64,000 nucleotides of DNA from Bathynomus jamesi. Lineage: Eukaryota > Arthropoda > Malacostraca > Isopoda > Cirolanidae. The notes beneath the pieces are model-generated. The model saw nothing but the letters and a program-made list of their open reading frames with translations. It was not told the origin of the DNA and did not search any database. The stretch covers positions 715,501 through 779,500 of the forward strand of contig JAJOZX010000944.1 in NCBI GenBank assembly GCA_023014485.1, in the 5' to 3' direction. A program made the translations under genes and the position numbers. Positions 12,699-23,237 of this stretch are shown in pieces. Within the stretch, counting starts at the first letter, position 1; each line of letters begins with the position of its first letter.

Positions 12699-13904
12699 TG
12701 TCCCATAAGTCCGGCATCATAGGAGAAATTCATATTTTTCTATTTCTACAAACCATAATTCATATTTTTCTCTTTCTACAGACCATAGTGTCTGTGAGCA
12801 AGGAAGAATGAATCCAGATAATTCTACTCATAGGAAATCGGAGTCAAAGAGAGGCCGCTGCTGAATTTAACAGACTGCATCCAGACCGCGAGCCAATAAT
12901 ACAGAGTTGTGTTAGCAGACTTGTCGCAAAGTTTAAGGAAACAGGATCCATAGAAGATAAACCACGCAGTGGACCTTCAAGGAGGTCCACTGACGATGAT
13001 ACAGCGATTGCTATCCTGGCTCATTTTAACAGAAGTCCCAATAAGTCTCTTCGGCGATTGTCCACCGAGACAGGAGTGTCGAAAAGTAGCATCCATCGCA
13101 TTTTTCAAGGTCACAAATGGCATCCATATAAACTTCAGATCCTACAGAAATTAAGCGATGATGATCCCGACCGGCGGATGGAATTTTGTGAATGGGCTAC
13201 GGAACAATATGCTCGGGATGCCAATTTCCCGTCCACCATTCTGTTCAGTGACGAGACTGTTTTTTATGGAAATGGTGAGGTAAATCGACAGAACACCCGC
13301 TACTGGTCTCAAAACAACCCTCACTGGTATACCTCTTCAAAGGAACAAGGTGCATCTCGGGTGATGGTATGGTGTGGCATTTGGAAGGATCGCATCATAG
13401 GCCCCCTCTTTTTCGATGAACATGCCACTGGAGGCACCTACCTACGTATGCTCAAGGAAGAAGCATTTCTCAGTGTCTTGAACGAAGAAGGAAATTTCTC
13501 AACATGGTTCCAGCAAGACGCGCTCCTGCACATTACAGCACCCAAGTAAGGGAATACCTGTACCAACAATTCCCTGGTCATTGGATAGGACGTCGAGGGC
13601 CTGTGGAATGGCCAGCTAGAAGCCCGGATCTCACGCCACTAGATTTTTATCTCTGGGGCCACTTGAAAGCGCTGGTATACGCAGAGAAAATTAGGAGTGT
13701 TGAACATTTGCGGCAGCGCATTATTGGGGCATGTAACACCATTACTCCTGACATCATTCACCGTGTGTTTGCTGACTGGGTATCACGTCTGAATTTGTGC
13801 ATTGAAAACAATGGTGGACATATTGAGCACGTTCTGTAAATAAAAGCTTTTGTTTTGCCTTTTTTTATTATTTTTCCTATGATGCCGGACTTATGGGACA
13901 CCAT
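12695..13904 (+). mobile_element. DD41D element, same subfamily as 11092-12270, opposite orientation
   Basis: The outer bases read TGGTGTCCCATAAGTCCGGC and its reverse complement; the terminal CA of the family has decayed into the (TA)n context. Orientation is + while its sister at 11092 is -, so the two form a large inverted pair about 430 bp apart. The interior carries a nearly complete transposase. Confidence 0.9.
12785..13839 (+). pseudogene. DD41D transposase with one stop and one frameshift
   Basis: The frame begins VSVSKEE, meets an early stop, then runs IQIILLIGNRSQREAAAEF through the HTH region, SSIHRIFQGHKWHPYKLQIL, and FSDETVFYGNGEVNRQNTRY with the first Asp. The second Asp box reads FQQD at about 13519, where a frameshift separates it from APAHYSTQVREYLYQQ. 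ARSPDLTPLDFYLWGHLK supplies the third Asp, 41 residues after the second, and the end is GGHIEHVL. Only two lesions are visible, so it decayed less than its sister at 11148. Confidence 0.92.
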
Positions 13905-13911
13905 ATATATA

Positions 13912-14319
13912 TCTATATTATAATAAGAGATCTGTCCGTCTGTCCGTCACACTTTCAGAAATTGTGAGAAAAAATTGAGAAAAAATTTCAGAAATTGTAT
14001 TACGGGCAGCAATGTGAAGCTCAAGATTTTCATGACTGTTCTTTTCTGTAGTTTAGCAATGGGGGAAGGGTGGGGGTAATGGGGAATGGGTGGGGTAATG
14101 GGGAGGGGTGGGGGTAATGGGGGAGCGGGTTAGCCCCCAAGTTGTATGAATGGGGGAGCGGGTTAGCCCCCAAGTTGTATGAATGGGGGTGAGGAGGTTT
14201 TGGGAGATACCAGATTCAGAAATGTTGACACAATGTGAAGCTCAAAATTTTCACGGCTGGGTTCTTTTTTTGTAGTTTAGCCTGTCTAACCGTCAGCGAA
14301 GCGGCGGGAACTGTACTAG
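13912..14319 (+). mobile_element. Non-autonomous Helitron, 408 bp
   Basis: The 5' end starts TCTATATTATAATAAGAGAT and continues with a CTGTCCGTCTGTCC run, a form common at animal Helitron starts. The 3' end is GCGAAGCGGCGGGAACTG followed by TACTAG, matching the CTRR rule after a GC-rich subterminal hairpin. It sits between A (13911) and T (14320), the expected AT target. The interior has a G-rich minisatellite (units like GGGGGTAATGGGG). No Rep/helicase gene is present. A related copy is at 44166-44745. Confidence 0.75.
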
Positions 14320-14339
14320 TATATATATATATATATATA

Positions 14340-16074
14340 TGCGATAGAAACGCATTCTTTGAAGAAGAACCACAAGGGGAAAGTATAACGGATTTCGACT
14401 TTACGACGGATGATATTACACAAGCCATAGGGAAACTAAAAACACACTCAGCGGCAGGACCGGATAAATGGAATGCCACACTGATCAAAAACTGCAAGAA
14501 TGCAATTGCTGAGCCCCTATACTGGATATGGAGACGATTATTAGACACGGGAGAAATACCGGGCATCCTGAAGAGCGCGAACATAGTCCCAATATATAAA
14601 GGGGGAAATCGATCCAAGACCAAAAACTATAGGCCAGTGTCGCTTACATCTCATCTCACTAAAATATTTGAAAGAATAGTTACAGAAAATTTATGACTTT
14701 TTGGAAACTCAGAAAAAATTCAATGATAACCAACACGGGTTTCGGTCAGGCAGATCATGCCTATCACAACTAATGGAACACTACAACAACATTATTGATT
14801 CACTTGAAAGTAATGAAAACTATGATGCACTCTACACAGACTTTGCTAAAGCGTTCGACAAGTGTGACCACGGAATCATAATACATAAACTGAAGTATAT
14901 GGGAATAACAGGAAAAGTAGGGAAATGGATATATAATTCCCTTAGTGAGCGGAGGCAAGTCGTTACAGTACACACAGTACAGTATCTTCATCAGAATCAG
15001 AGGTCCTCAGCTCAGTACCACAAGGAACAGTATTAGCTCCACTACTCTTCATAATCATGCTAACTGACATAGATGAGGACATTACCAGAGACAGCACAGT
15101 AACATCCTTTGCGGATGACACAAAGATCAGCAGAAGAATAAGAAACCCAGAAGACATATGATCTCTACAAACCAACATAAACAAAATCTATAAGTGGACT
15201 GAAGACAACAATATGAAGTTTAACACCGAGAAATTTCAGCTATTACGATACGGAAAAAGGAAAGACCTAAAGTCCATGGAATATTATAGCCCAAATGGAC
15301 AGGAAATTCAGAGAAATTCCAGAGCAAAAGATTTAGGGGTTGTAATGACAGATGATGCGAAATTTGAAACAAAATAAGATAGCAGTAAACAGAGCAAAGA
15401 GAATAACGGGTCAGATATTGAGAACCTTTAAACGAAGGGACAGGAACGTAATGATTCCTCTACTGAAAACCCTGATAATACCCAAATTGGAATAGTGCTC
15501 GGTCCTAACATCCCCATATAAAAAAGAAGACATTAGACAGCTGGAGGGGATCCAAAGAAGCTTCACAGCCAAGATCAATGGGTGCAAAGAACTAAATTAC
15601 TGGGAAAGGTTACGAGAACTAGACCTATATTCACTGGAAAGGAGAAGAGAGAGATACACCATTATTTACACTTGGAAAATAATGGAGAAACTAGTCCTTA
15701 ATCTTATTCTGAATCCCATAACTCCCCAAACAACGGTGGAAAGTAGAAGCGGTAGACTGTGTCGTATTCCCAAATTGAAGGCGAGACAGGGAACATCCTT
15801 AACCTTGAAAGAAAATAGTTTTGTAGTGAGAGGACCAAAACTGTTTAATCAATTGCCCAAAGACCTAAGAAACACGAAGGGAGTTGCAGTGGAAATCTTC
15901 AAAAGAAGACTAGACGCCTGGCTTAGAACAATCCCCGATGAGCCGGGCGTACCTGGCTATGTGAGGTGGAGAGCGCAAGAATCCAACTCACTACTTCACC
16001 AGGCCAACTCGAGAGGAGGGGGCGACAAGCTTGACCTTCGCGAAATGAGAAATCATCGCGCGGAACCTTTGTAA
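14340..16074 (+). pseudogene. LINE ORF2 reverse transcriptase to C-terminus
   Basis: Blocks in order: FTTDDITQAIGKLKTHSAAG, NIVPIYKGGNR...NYRPVSLT (14590-14650), NQHGFRSGRSCLSQLM (14725-14780), YTDFAKAFDKCDHGII, then SSVPQGTVLAPLLF and TSFADDTKISRR with the catalytic FADD (about 15095-15130), and NMKFNTEKFQLLRYG. The end reads NSFVVRGPKLFNQLPKDLR and TIPDEPGVPGYVRW. Several stops and frameshifts (near 14694, 14985, 15160 and 15375) inactivate it. It resembles jockey/CR1-like LINEs common in crustaceans; the endonuclease is missing, so it is 5' truncated. Confidence 0.85.
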
Positions 16075-16116
16075 GGTAAGGTGTATGATTATATATATAT
16101 AACACACACATACACA

Positions 16117-17031
16117 TGGGGGGGGTCCAGAATAATGGAAAAACGCGCATTTTCGGTGCTGTATTTTCTGATATCATTAATGGCACTATGTACTTTATCA
16201 AAGTAATATGTAACTGCATATATTATTGAGAACATCTATTTTAATATGTTCATGTTGGCTTTTCATATTCTTGTAGAATAAATAAAAATATGGCGCTTGG
16301 AAAAATTTTACTGACTGTGAAAGGGGCATGATAGGAGCCCGTTTGGTTGGTGTCTCAATATTTAAAAGTCGCGTGATTGTCCCTGCACCTTGAGGAACGG
16401 TCCCATAGTTATGAATACATGGAAAGAAATTAAAAGAAACTACACCACATAAGCACAGAATTGTTCCCATTATTCTCCCAAACTCCAAATTCATTAGAAT
16501 TTTGGTACTGGTTGGTGTTAAAATAGGCTTTACTACATACAGTTCCTATAACATAGTTATGACTGACACTGGTCTTTGCGGACTATTGTTAAATTTTGAA
16601 CAAAAAAGTTTTGATGCAACAGTCTTTGATTCTTCACAGCTCATAATTATTATATCAGGTTCTTTTGTCGCATTTTGCTAGTGTTGCTTTACCCTCACTC
16701 TATTCCTTATTTGATGTTCGTTTTTATTATTTTTGCATGTATTCATAACATTGGGGACTTCCTCGAGATACAGAAACAATTATGTGACTTTTATTACTGA
16801 AATACCAACCAAACGGGCTCCTACTATCATGCCCCTTTCACAGGCAGTAATATCTTTTCCAAGCGCTATATTTTTATTTATTTTAAAAGAACATGAAAAA
16901 CCAATATGAACATATTAAAATAAAAGATGTTCTCAGTATTATATGGTTACATATTGCTTTAATAAAGTACATAACGCCATTAATGATATCAGAAAATACA
17001 GCACCGAAAAAGCGAGTGTCCAACCCGTAGG
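16117..17031. mobile_element. Snapback Tc1-like element, arms about 235 bp
   Basis: 16130-16366 is the inverted copy of about 16790-17024; shared blocks include TTCGGTGCTGTATTTTCTGA near the ends and GAGCCCGTTTGGTTGGT near the loop. The left arm and loop read DCERGMIGARLVGVS on the + strand, which resembles the N-terminal HTH of a Tc1 transposase. This looks like a Tc1-type copy folded by an inverted duplication of its 5' end; the outermost bases are G-rich and uncertain. Confidence 0.7.
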
Positions 17032-17059
17032 GGGGGGGATTATCATGTGATGGTGAGTG

Positions 17060-17720
17060 GTTAAACGCAAGAGGTGGTACTCTTAATTATTTGGAATGTG
17101 TATTGAACAAGAGAGAGAAGAGTGTGGATGAAGTTAATAGTAGAGTGAATCAAGGAAGAAAGGTGTCAGGTGCGTTGAAAGCGGATACTGCGCAGAAGTG
17201 CTGCGAGATGTTTACATGAAGATGTGTTAGTACCGACACGCATGTTGGCTAAATTCCACCCAAAAGCAGCAATTCATACATGGAGGTCCACCAGGCTGCT
17301 TGTATGAACGGATGTGTGCGCTTTAGTTTCTACCTTTTCTTTTTTTCACCATCCGAGTTATTTCTTCCTTCTCACCCTAGTCTATTGGGAAATGATGTTT
17401 GGTTAATGTATGTATGAAAAAGGTACAAGCACATTGGAAGCATGAATTTAGTTAAGCGAGTCATGGATGCGATAAAAGTCTGACAGGAAGAGAGAGAGAG
17501 TTTGTGTGGATGCACCAAGAGGCTTGCATGAAGGTGTATTGGTTCCAACACTGATATATATATGAGAGACGCTTGTATAGCATGGTAGTTTACTGTCAAA
17601 AGTGAGAGCAATTGAGGTGAATAATTTGAGAACCGATATGAAACAGATTGACCATATCAATTTTAGCAAGACTTTGGAGAAACACACTGAAAGGCTGTTG
17701 ATCTTGTCACATAGAACCTA
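17060..17720 (+). pseudogene. LINE C-terminal fragments, family of 4340-5640
   Basis: 17100-17240 reads DEVNSRVNQGRKVSGALKA, closely matching 5113-5175. 17500-17560 reads VCVDAPRGLHEGVLVPT in the order expected just downstream in ORF2. Both are small, truncated and out of frame with each other. Confidence 0.6.
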
Positions 17721-18084
17721 ATGCAGATTTGTTACATGACTGATGTGGTTTCTTGGTACCATCGTCAGTATGTAAAGTTGTATTGTAACTATAGCGTGTA
17801 CACACACACACACAGGTCCGTAAGAAATACTCATTAAGCCCACAATCATTACTAGTTACAGTAATTAGATAGTAAAACCAGTATTGTGTACCATTTTAAA
17901 TCACCTTCATATATTCTTGTTTAAGTGAGCTTTACACATGACAGACATAGTGGTTTGGTTTTTAATTTATTGTATTGGAGAATAAGTTCTTGTCTTTAGC
18001 AGTGTTTATTATTAAAAGTAAAGAAAAAGTATTGATTAAATATTTAAGTTAAAAATTGAAAAAAAAATGTTTCGTTAAATTTAT
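17720..18084 (+). other. Intron sequence, nothing recognised
   Basis: AT-rich with a short (AC)n tract at 17799-17813. No repeat end or exon seen. Confidence 0.5.
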
Positions 18085-18255
18085 TTGGGGTTTAACGGTG
18101 AAAGTCCTGTGATGGGGGTGACCTACAGCTTTACGTGGAATTCAAACCATCTAAGGTTCGTTACATAATCTCTATGCAGAGAATGGTCTCCCATCCAACT
18201 GCTGAAAAGATCCAACGCCGTTTAACCTCGCTGATCGAACCAGGACGTAACTACT
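18085..18255 (-). repeat. 5S-rRNA-derived SINE, minus orientation
   Basis: On the minus strand it reads GATCAGCGAGGTTAAACGGC, then GTTGGATGGGAGACC, matching the 5S rRNA block that contains box A and box C of the internal promoter. The shared SINE body follows (TTCCACGTAAAGCTGTAGGTC). It ends about 105 bp before a SUGT1 splice acceptor, with transcription antisense to the gene. Confidence 0.85.
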
Positions 18256-18361
18256 CCTTACAGATAATTACATTCCTTATCCAAAATCTGAATCAGAGTA
18301 GTAAATATGCATCAGATATTATCGTAAGGCAAAATAGGCATTGGGCAGTTTTCCTTTTCAG

Positions 18362-18558
18362 AAATTTCCTTATCGTCGCATCCCTCTCAATATCCTTCGT
18401 CGTCAGTCAAGAAGTGCGATTGGAACAAACTGGAGGCGGAAGTAAAACGCGATGAAGAGAACGAGAAATCGGACGGAGATGCTGCTCTTAATCAGCTCTT
18501 CCAGAAGATTTATGCGGACGGCAATGAAGAAGTCAAACGAGCCATGAACAAGTCTTTT
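18362..18558 (+). CDS. SUGT1: SUGT1 exon: start and core of the SGS domain
   Basis: After a pyrimidine tract and AG acceptor, the exon completes a Glu codon from the exon at 6744 and reads [46 protein letters not shown] and KRAMNKSF, then a GTAAGT donor. This is the SGS domain of SGT1, which contacts HSP70 and LRR-type clients; [21 protein letters not shown] is nearly invariant in animals. The 197 bp give 65 codons plus the two bases of the split codon and end in phase 0. No stop or frameshift is present. Confidence 0.96.
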
Positions 18559-19017
18559 GTAAGTCTTTTGAATTTATTTCCTGTTCCGCAAAATACTGAT
18601 TTACGTCGATCCCTTCTGTCTCTCGCACCCCAAGAACTAAGACCACTGGTATTGTTTCAGAATAATGTGATAGTTAAAAATCCTGAATTTGATAGAGCTT
18701 TCTTGTGGTTTCTTATTCTTCGTGCATAGATTAGATTAGTTCTTTCGTGGAGATTTAGATCTAATGCTTAATTATGCTGTACAATTAATTGGTTTGAACG
18801 GTAACCATTGTTTATTATGTATGATATTTAACATAGTGTGTGTGGTTTCATTCATTTCTCACACGAATTCACTTTAAGATGACTTATGAAGTGATGTAAA
18901 AGAAAAACTGTACATAGTTTCCATGTAAATGGATTTTTTATAGCATAGACAGAATTTTTTTTTTTTCCCTCCAATAAATTAGTTTTATATGTGTAAAAAC
19001 AATATAATAATCTGTAT
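18559..19017 (+). other. Start of the last visible SUGT1 intron; nothing recognised
   Basis: Begins with a good donor (GTAAGT). AT-rich; an A/T-run cluster near 18955 precedes the SINE pair. Confidence 0.5.
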
Positions 19018-19311
19018 GCTACTCGGTGGTGTAGTGGTTAGCATCGCTGACTACGAATCCATCGGCCTCGGGATCGAGACTTGGTGACGGCTGGCAGCGC
19101 GCAGTAAAACCAACCTTTCCACACGATAAAAAAAATTGGTTGGTAGAGAAATGGGTAGCCTAGTGGTTAAGACCGAGTCTGGGTAAGGACTTTGTAATTT
19201 CTGACCGCCCGTGGTGGGGCATAGTTCGGATTCCACGTTAAACTAGGTCTAAGGTGTTTGACAAGCTTGACCTTCATCAGAATGAACAATTTGGGCGGAA
19301 GCAAAACCAAG
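19018..19311 (+). repeat. tRNA-derived SINE, plus orientation
   Basis: GGTGGTGTAGTGGTTAGCAT fits a pol III box A and GGGATCGAGAC a decayed box B of a tRNA-like head. The body contains GTTCGGATTCCACGTTAAAC, shared with the 5S-headed SINEs. The tail GACAAGCTTGACCTTCATCA matches the 3' end of the LINE at 14340-16074. It faces a second copy tail to tail. Confidence 0.85.
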
Positions 19312-19313
19312 GT

Positions 19314-19602
19314 ATAACCTTTGGTTAGCTTCCGCCCGAATTGTTCATTCTGACGAAGGTCAAGCTTTTCACTCCACCTTAGACCTACAGTTTAACGTGG
19401 AATCCGAACCACGCCCCATCAGCAGCCCAGCGTCTTAACCACTAGGCCCCCTAGGGTACCCATTTATCTACCAACCACTTTCTTTATTGTGTGGAAGGAT
19501 GAACAGCTGGGTTTTGCTGCGCGCCGGCTGCCGTCGGGTCTCGAACCCGGGGCCGATGGATTCGTAGTCAGCGACGCTAATCACTACACCACCGAGGCGC
19601 AT
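19314..19602 (-). repeat. tRNA-derived SINE, minus orientation
   Basis: Near-complete inverted copy of the neighbour, with a better preserved box B (GGGTTCGAGACCC on the minus strand) and the same body and tail. The spacer between the two tails is only a few bases, so the pair could form a stem of nearly 290 bp in intronic RNA. Confidence 0.88.
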
Positions 19603-19695
19603 TATAGTTTAAATATATAAAATAGGTTTTCTTTAAGCTTACTTACTGCTTTGTTTATTTTATATTTGAAGTCAGGGATATAGATTAATATACAT

Positions 19696-20100
19696 CAGTG
19701 GTGTTAGGACTCGAGACCTTTTTTTCTGGTTTCGGTCTTGGCTATGGTGGTCTCGACTGCATCGCTGATTCTGATTTACTTCACCATCCATTAAAAATTA
19801 CAGCCCTATAAGAAAAATATTTTACATTGTCTTAGATGTGCTGAGTATGATGATCATCCTCAAGTGCAACGAACTTAACTTGTTTTAAATAGGCATTTAA
19901 CAGCTGAATAATGTCTCAAACTATGAATTTGTGAATAAATTGAGTAAATTTTGCAATGGTCACCTGATAACATCTTCATATTTCACATTCAGGAATAAAG
20001 AGACTAGAGCTTAGGAATTAGGCATTACACAATATTGAATACAGGCAAAAATTGCATATGGTCTCGGTCTCGGCACATGGTGGTCTCAACTGCATCACTG
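19696..20100. mobile_element. hAT-like MITE
   Basis: Ends CAGTGGTGTTAGGACTCGAG and, on the other side, the reverse complement of CAGTGATGCAGTTGAGACC. It has no coding capacity. The flanking 8-mers (ATATACAT and ATGTACCG) match only at five positions, so the duplication is decayed or the ends are slightly off. Confidence 0.55.
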
Positions 20101-20240
20101 ATGTACCGGGTGCGGCGTAAGTCGGTTTACCGAAAATAATGGAATCACCTTGTGAAGAATAATATTTATTACAGAAATTGTTCAGTGTCCCCTCCATCAT
20201 GTTCAATACACACGTTGCATCTTTGAACCACTGAACAACA
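20101..20240 (-). repeat. Possible end of a Tc1/mariner-type relic
   Basis: The minus strand reads WFKDATCVLNMMEGTLNNF-like text, reminiscent of the C-terminus of mariner-group transposases, followed by GCGGCGTAAGTCGG-like end sequence. Short and weak; no second end is visible. Confidence 0.3.
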
Positions 20241-20990
20241 AATAGGGCAGCACAGTTCTTTATTATTATTCAACGTCTCGAACTCTTGGCGTATCAAAGT
20301 CATTGTGTGATCGAAGTCCCGAGGTTTCTGGCCGTTGATTCTCTATCTTTGATTATACTCGACATTGAATAATCACTGTTTACAGTTTAATGTTTATTTA
20401 CTTATCAGGAAAATATACCATTATAAACATCATTCTACAGCATATTTATTATTTCAGTGATGCAATTTTTTTTTTCAGTTACTCAAAATAATTTTATTTT
20501 TTAGAATATAAACCCAAAAATGAACAAGCATTGCAAAAACCTTTGCCATATCCGAGCGAGGATAATATTAACTCTTAGTGATGAATATTGAAAGTAATTT
20601 ATTCATTAATTTTTTATATACATTATCAAGACCATAGGTTCTTAACCTGTGGTCCAGGGCCCATTTCTCAGTGTCCACAGGATAAAAATAAACATACAAA
20701 GCAACTTGTTCTTGTCTTCTATTATGATAAAAAATGTCCTTGCATAATGGTACACTCGGCCAAATATACCAGCTTTGGTGGCAAAGAAAGTGTCAGGTCT
20801 CTCTTTAATTGGTGTGTGTTAAGAAAGTTGTATTGATTCAGGCAATTCAGATTTGATTTTTTAACAGTAAAGTCTGACTGATACAGATCATTTACAATTT
20901 TATATTATAAATTCAATATTGTTGCTTTTTCAGAGTTGCTGAAGTCTGAATAATAAGGCCATTGATAATGAAACGCTTGTATTTGTTATA
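20240..20990 (+). other. Intron sequence, nothing recognised
   Basis: AT-rich. It includes AACCTGTGGTCCAGGGCCCA at about 20645, which may mark an old MITE whose other end is near 21760 (TGATCAAGATATTTAG follows TTAAGAACCCC). Confidence 0.4.
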
Positions 20991-21609
20991 CAGGGTGTCC
21001 CAGAATTAACTATTTCAATGAAATCGGACAAATTTTTTAAAAACACACTTTTATTTATGTTTATCATGTTTAATATGTTAAAAATGTATAAATTTCTAAA
21101 TTTTTTTCATAATTTTATTTTCATAATTTTTTCATTATCTGGTCCAATGAAAGACCGTCTGAAGTCATAGAATGGCAAAGACACTCTCCAAAAGTTAACG
21201 TGTGGCTTGGAATGACCAAATCCAAAATTTATGACCCATTCTTCTTTGCGGAAGCAACTGTAACAGGTACCGTCTACCTTGATATGCTTCAGCAGTTTCT
21301 CGAACCACAGCTTCTTGATGATGGCATTCTTGATAATGTTGTGTTTCAACAAGATGGAGCACCATAAATTTTGGATTTGGTCATTCCAAGCCACACGTTA
21401 ACTTTTGGAGAGTCTCTCTGCCATTCTATGACTTCAGACGCTTTCATTGGCCCAGATAATGAAAAAATTATGAAAATAAAATTATGAAAAAAATTTAGAA
21501 ATTTATACATTTTTAACACATATTAAACATGATAAACATAAATAAAAGTGTGTTTTTAAAAAATTTGTCCGATTTCATTGAAATAGATAGTTAATTCTGG
21601 GACACCCTG
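20991..21609. mobile_element. Snapback Tc1/mariner-type element with about 240-bp arms
   Basis: Ends CAGGGTGTCCCAGAATTAAC and its reverse complement between TA dinucleotides. The arms are 20991-21230 and 21366-21609 and are almost identical. The left arm and loop read VNVWLGMTKSKIYDPFFFAE and VVFQQDGAP on the + strand, the transposase section with the second catalytic Asp. So the 3' half has been replaced by an inverted copy of the 5' part. It lies in the last visible SUGT1 intron. Confidence 0.92.
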
Positions 21610-22444
21610 TATATTTTGCCATCAATACTGTCTCTAGTAAGGGTTTGGGTGCTATTATTTTTCTTGATTGTGATTTCACCCCCTATAAACGCTGAAGATT
21701 GTCCACAAACACGGCGGGTGTCCCTCAGTGGTCCACGTACATAAAAAGGTTAAGAACCCCTGATCAAGATATTTAGAATTCAATTCAAGTCAAATAAAAT
21801 ATTTATGAATGAACCTTGCACTTATAAAAAATATTTCATTAATTTAATTAAGTACTTAATAAAATACCAATCTCAGAGGGATCAAATAATGAAGAAAACC
21901 ACCTTTGGCATGTCATAGAACCATATTAACCTAGCTGATAATGATTAAAAGTAATATATTAGTTTAATTTATAACATTAATTGTATACTAGTAAATATTT
22001 CTATGTAGCCTATGATAGTATGGTTTGAATTTTGAATATGGCTTACTTTCCAGTCCCTGATTGGCGAAATTAGGTAAAAATGTGAAAATATTAGATATTC
22101 TCCAGGCCGAGGGCAAAGGTCACCAATCCAGTCCGAATTAAGACCGCCGTCGGATTTTATACAGTGTTGAGAATAAACCCACACACTTACTATAGAATTT
22201 ACTTTAAAATAAAATATAGGCAAACTGTGTGACATTACAAAAGGATGAAAATCAAACTTTTATTTTTGTGAAGTTTAAATTCAATTTTCATCCGGGAGAT
22301 TATGAAAACATTCCGAGGGTGAGTGTGGTTAGCAGAACTTCTGTTTTATCATTTGCGCTAATTATTTTAGCCTTTAAAAATCTACTTTGCAGTTCAATTG
22401 CGTGTGTTTTTGGGGTTGTTTAACCTCCTTTGGAACATCTGAGG

Positions 22445-22620
22445 TCACATGACTGAGGGGACCTACAGCTTTACGTGGGATCCGAACAACGTGTTGCTGT
22501 ATTATATGGATGCAGAGGACGGTCACCCGTCTAACTACAACCCCAGATCCAGCGTTGCTTACTTTGTTGATTTAGCGAGAAGCAGTGTTTCGACGTGGCC
22601 ACGACGTAGCCCTGAGAGTT
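22445..22620 (-). repeat. 5S-rRNA-derived SINE, minus orientation
   Basis: The minus strand reads CGCTAAATCAACAAAGTAAG, CAACGCTGGATCTGGGGTTG and TTAGACGGGTGACCG, a decayed 5S rRNA promoter block, then the common body (GGATCCCACGTAAAGCTGTAGGTCC in two parts) and the tail GGAGGTTAAACAACCCC near 22410. It sits about 300 bp upstream of the last SUGT1 exon. Confidence 0.82.
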
Positions 22621-22926
22621 CAACTAACCTAACCTTTCCTAACGTAGAAGTAAAAAGGTCTCTCTCTATTTGATTTAAAAGAAACGATATAAAAGGAACC
22701 CATTTTGGCGCAAAAATGTTAAGCCTAGGTTGTAGCGTGATGTCAATCCTTAATTAACCTATTTTTAGTTAACCTGTAACACATTCTAACTCGAGTAGTC
22801 AGATGAAAATGTATCCTGTTAATTAAGAGGTTCCGTATCGGAAACAGGTTTGTCTCGATTTGACAAATTTGTCGTTAGTTATAATGGTGTTTTTCTTAGG
22901 ATTGATTTTATGTATATTTTTAACAG

Positions 22927-23034
22927 ATGGAATCTGGAGGAACTGTTCTAAGCACTAATTGGAAGGAAGTAGGTCAGAAACAGGTGGAAGTGAAAGCTCC
23001 GGATGGCATGGAGTGGAGGAAATGGGAAAAGTGA
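22927..23034 (+). CDS. SUGT1: SUGT1 last exon: end of the SGS domain and stop
   Basis: After TTTTTAACAG the exon reads [16 protein letters not shown], then [19 protein letters not shown] and a TGA at 23032-23034. [11 protein letters not shown] is the hallmark end of SGT1, directly following KRAMNKSF of the previous exon in phase 0. The terminal MEW+KW motif is typical. The intron before it is 4368 bp. No canonical AATAAA is obvious close downstream; a long A-run at 23203-23232 is genomic and does not prove the 3' end. Confidence 0.96.
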   Translation: MESGGTVLSTNWKEVGQKQVEVKAPDGMEWRKWEK

Positions 23035-23201
23035 TTTCATTCCCATTTAAAACAATATTAAAAAGGCCTAATCGTTCATTTTTTGTCGCATCATTAGGCC
23101 TAAAATTCACATTTCTTTCAGTAAGCCCATAACTCAGTCATTGGCTTAAAACGTTTCAATTGATCTAATAAGCCTGTATATAATTGTGCCTCTTCCCTTC
23201 T

Positions 23202-23237
<36 letters not shown>

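Noticed and set aside
14057..14190. CRISPR-like array from the repeated GGGGTAATGGGG units
   Set aside because: Units are short, contiguous and variable, a minisatellite inside a Helitron. The genome is eukaryotic.
18135..18455. 106-codon frame overlapping the SUGT1 exon
   Set aside because: It runs in another frame through a 5S SINE. The SUGT1 frame and splice sites explain the coding signal.
19020..19602. Functional tRNA genes
   Set aside because: Box A and B are present, but the acceptor and anticodon stems do not close and a SINE body follows directly.
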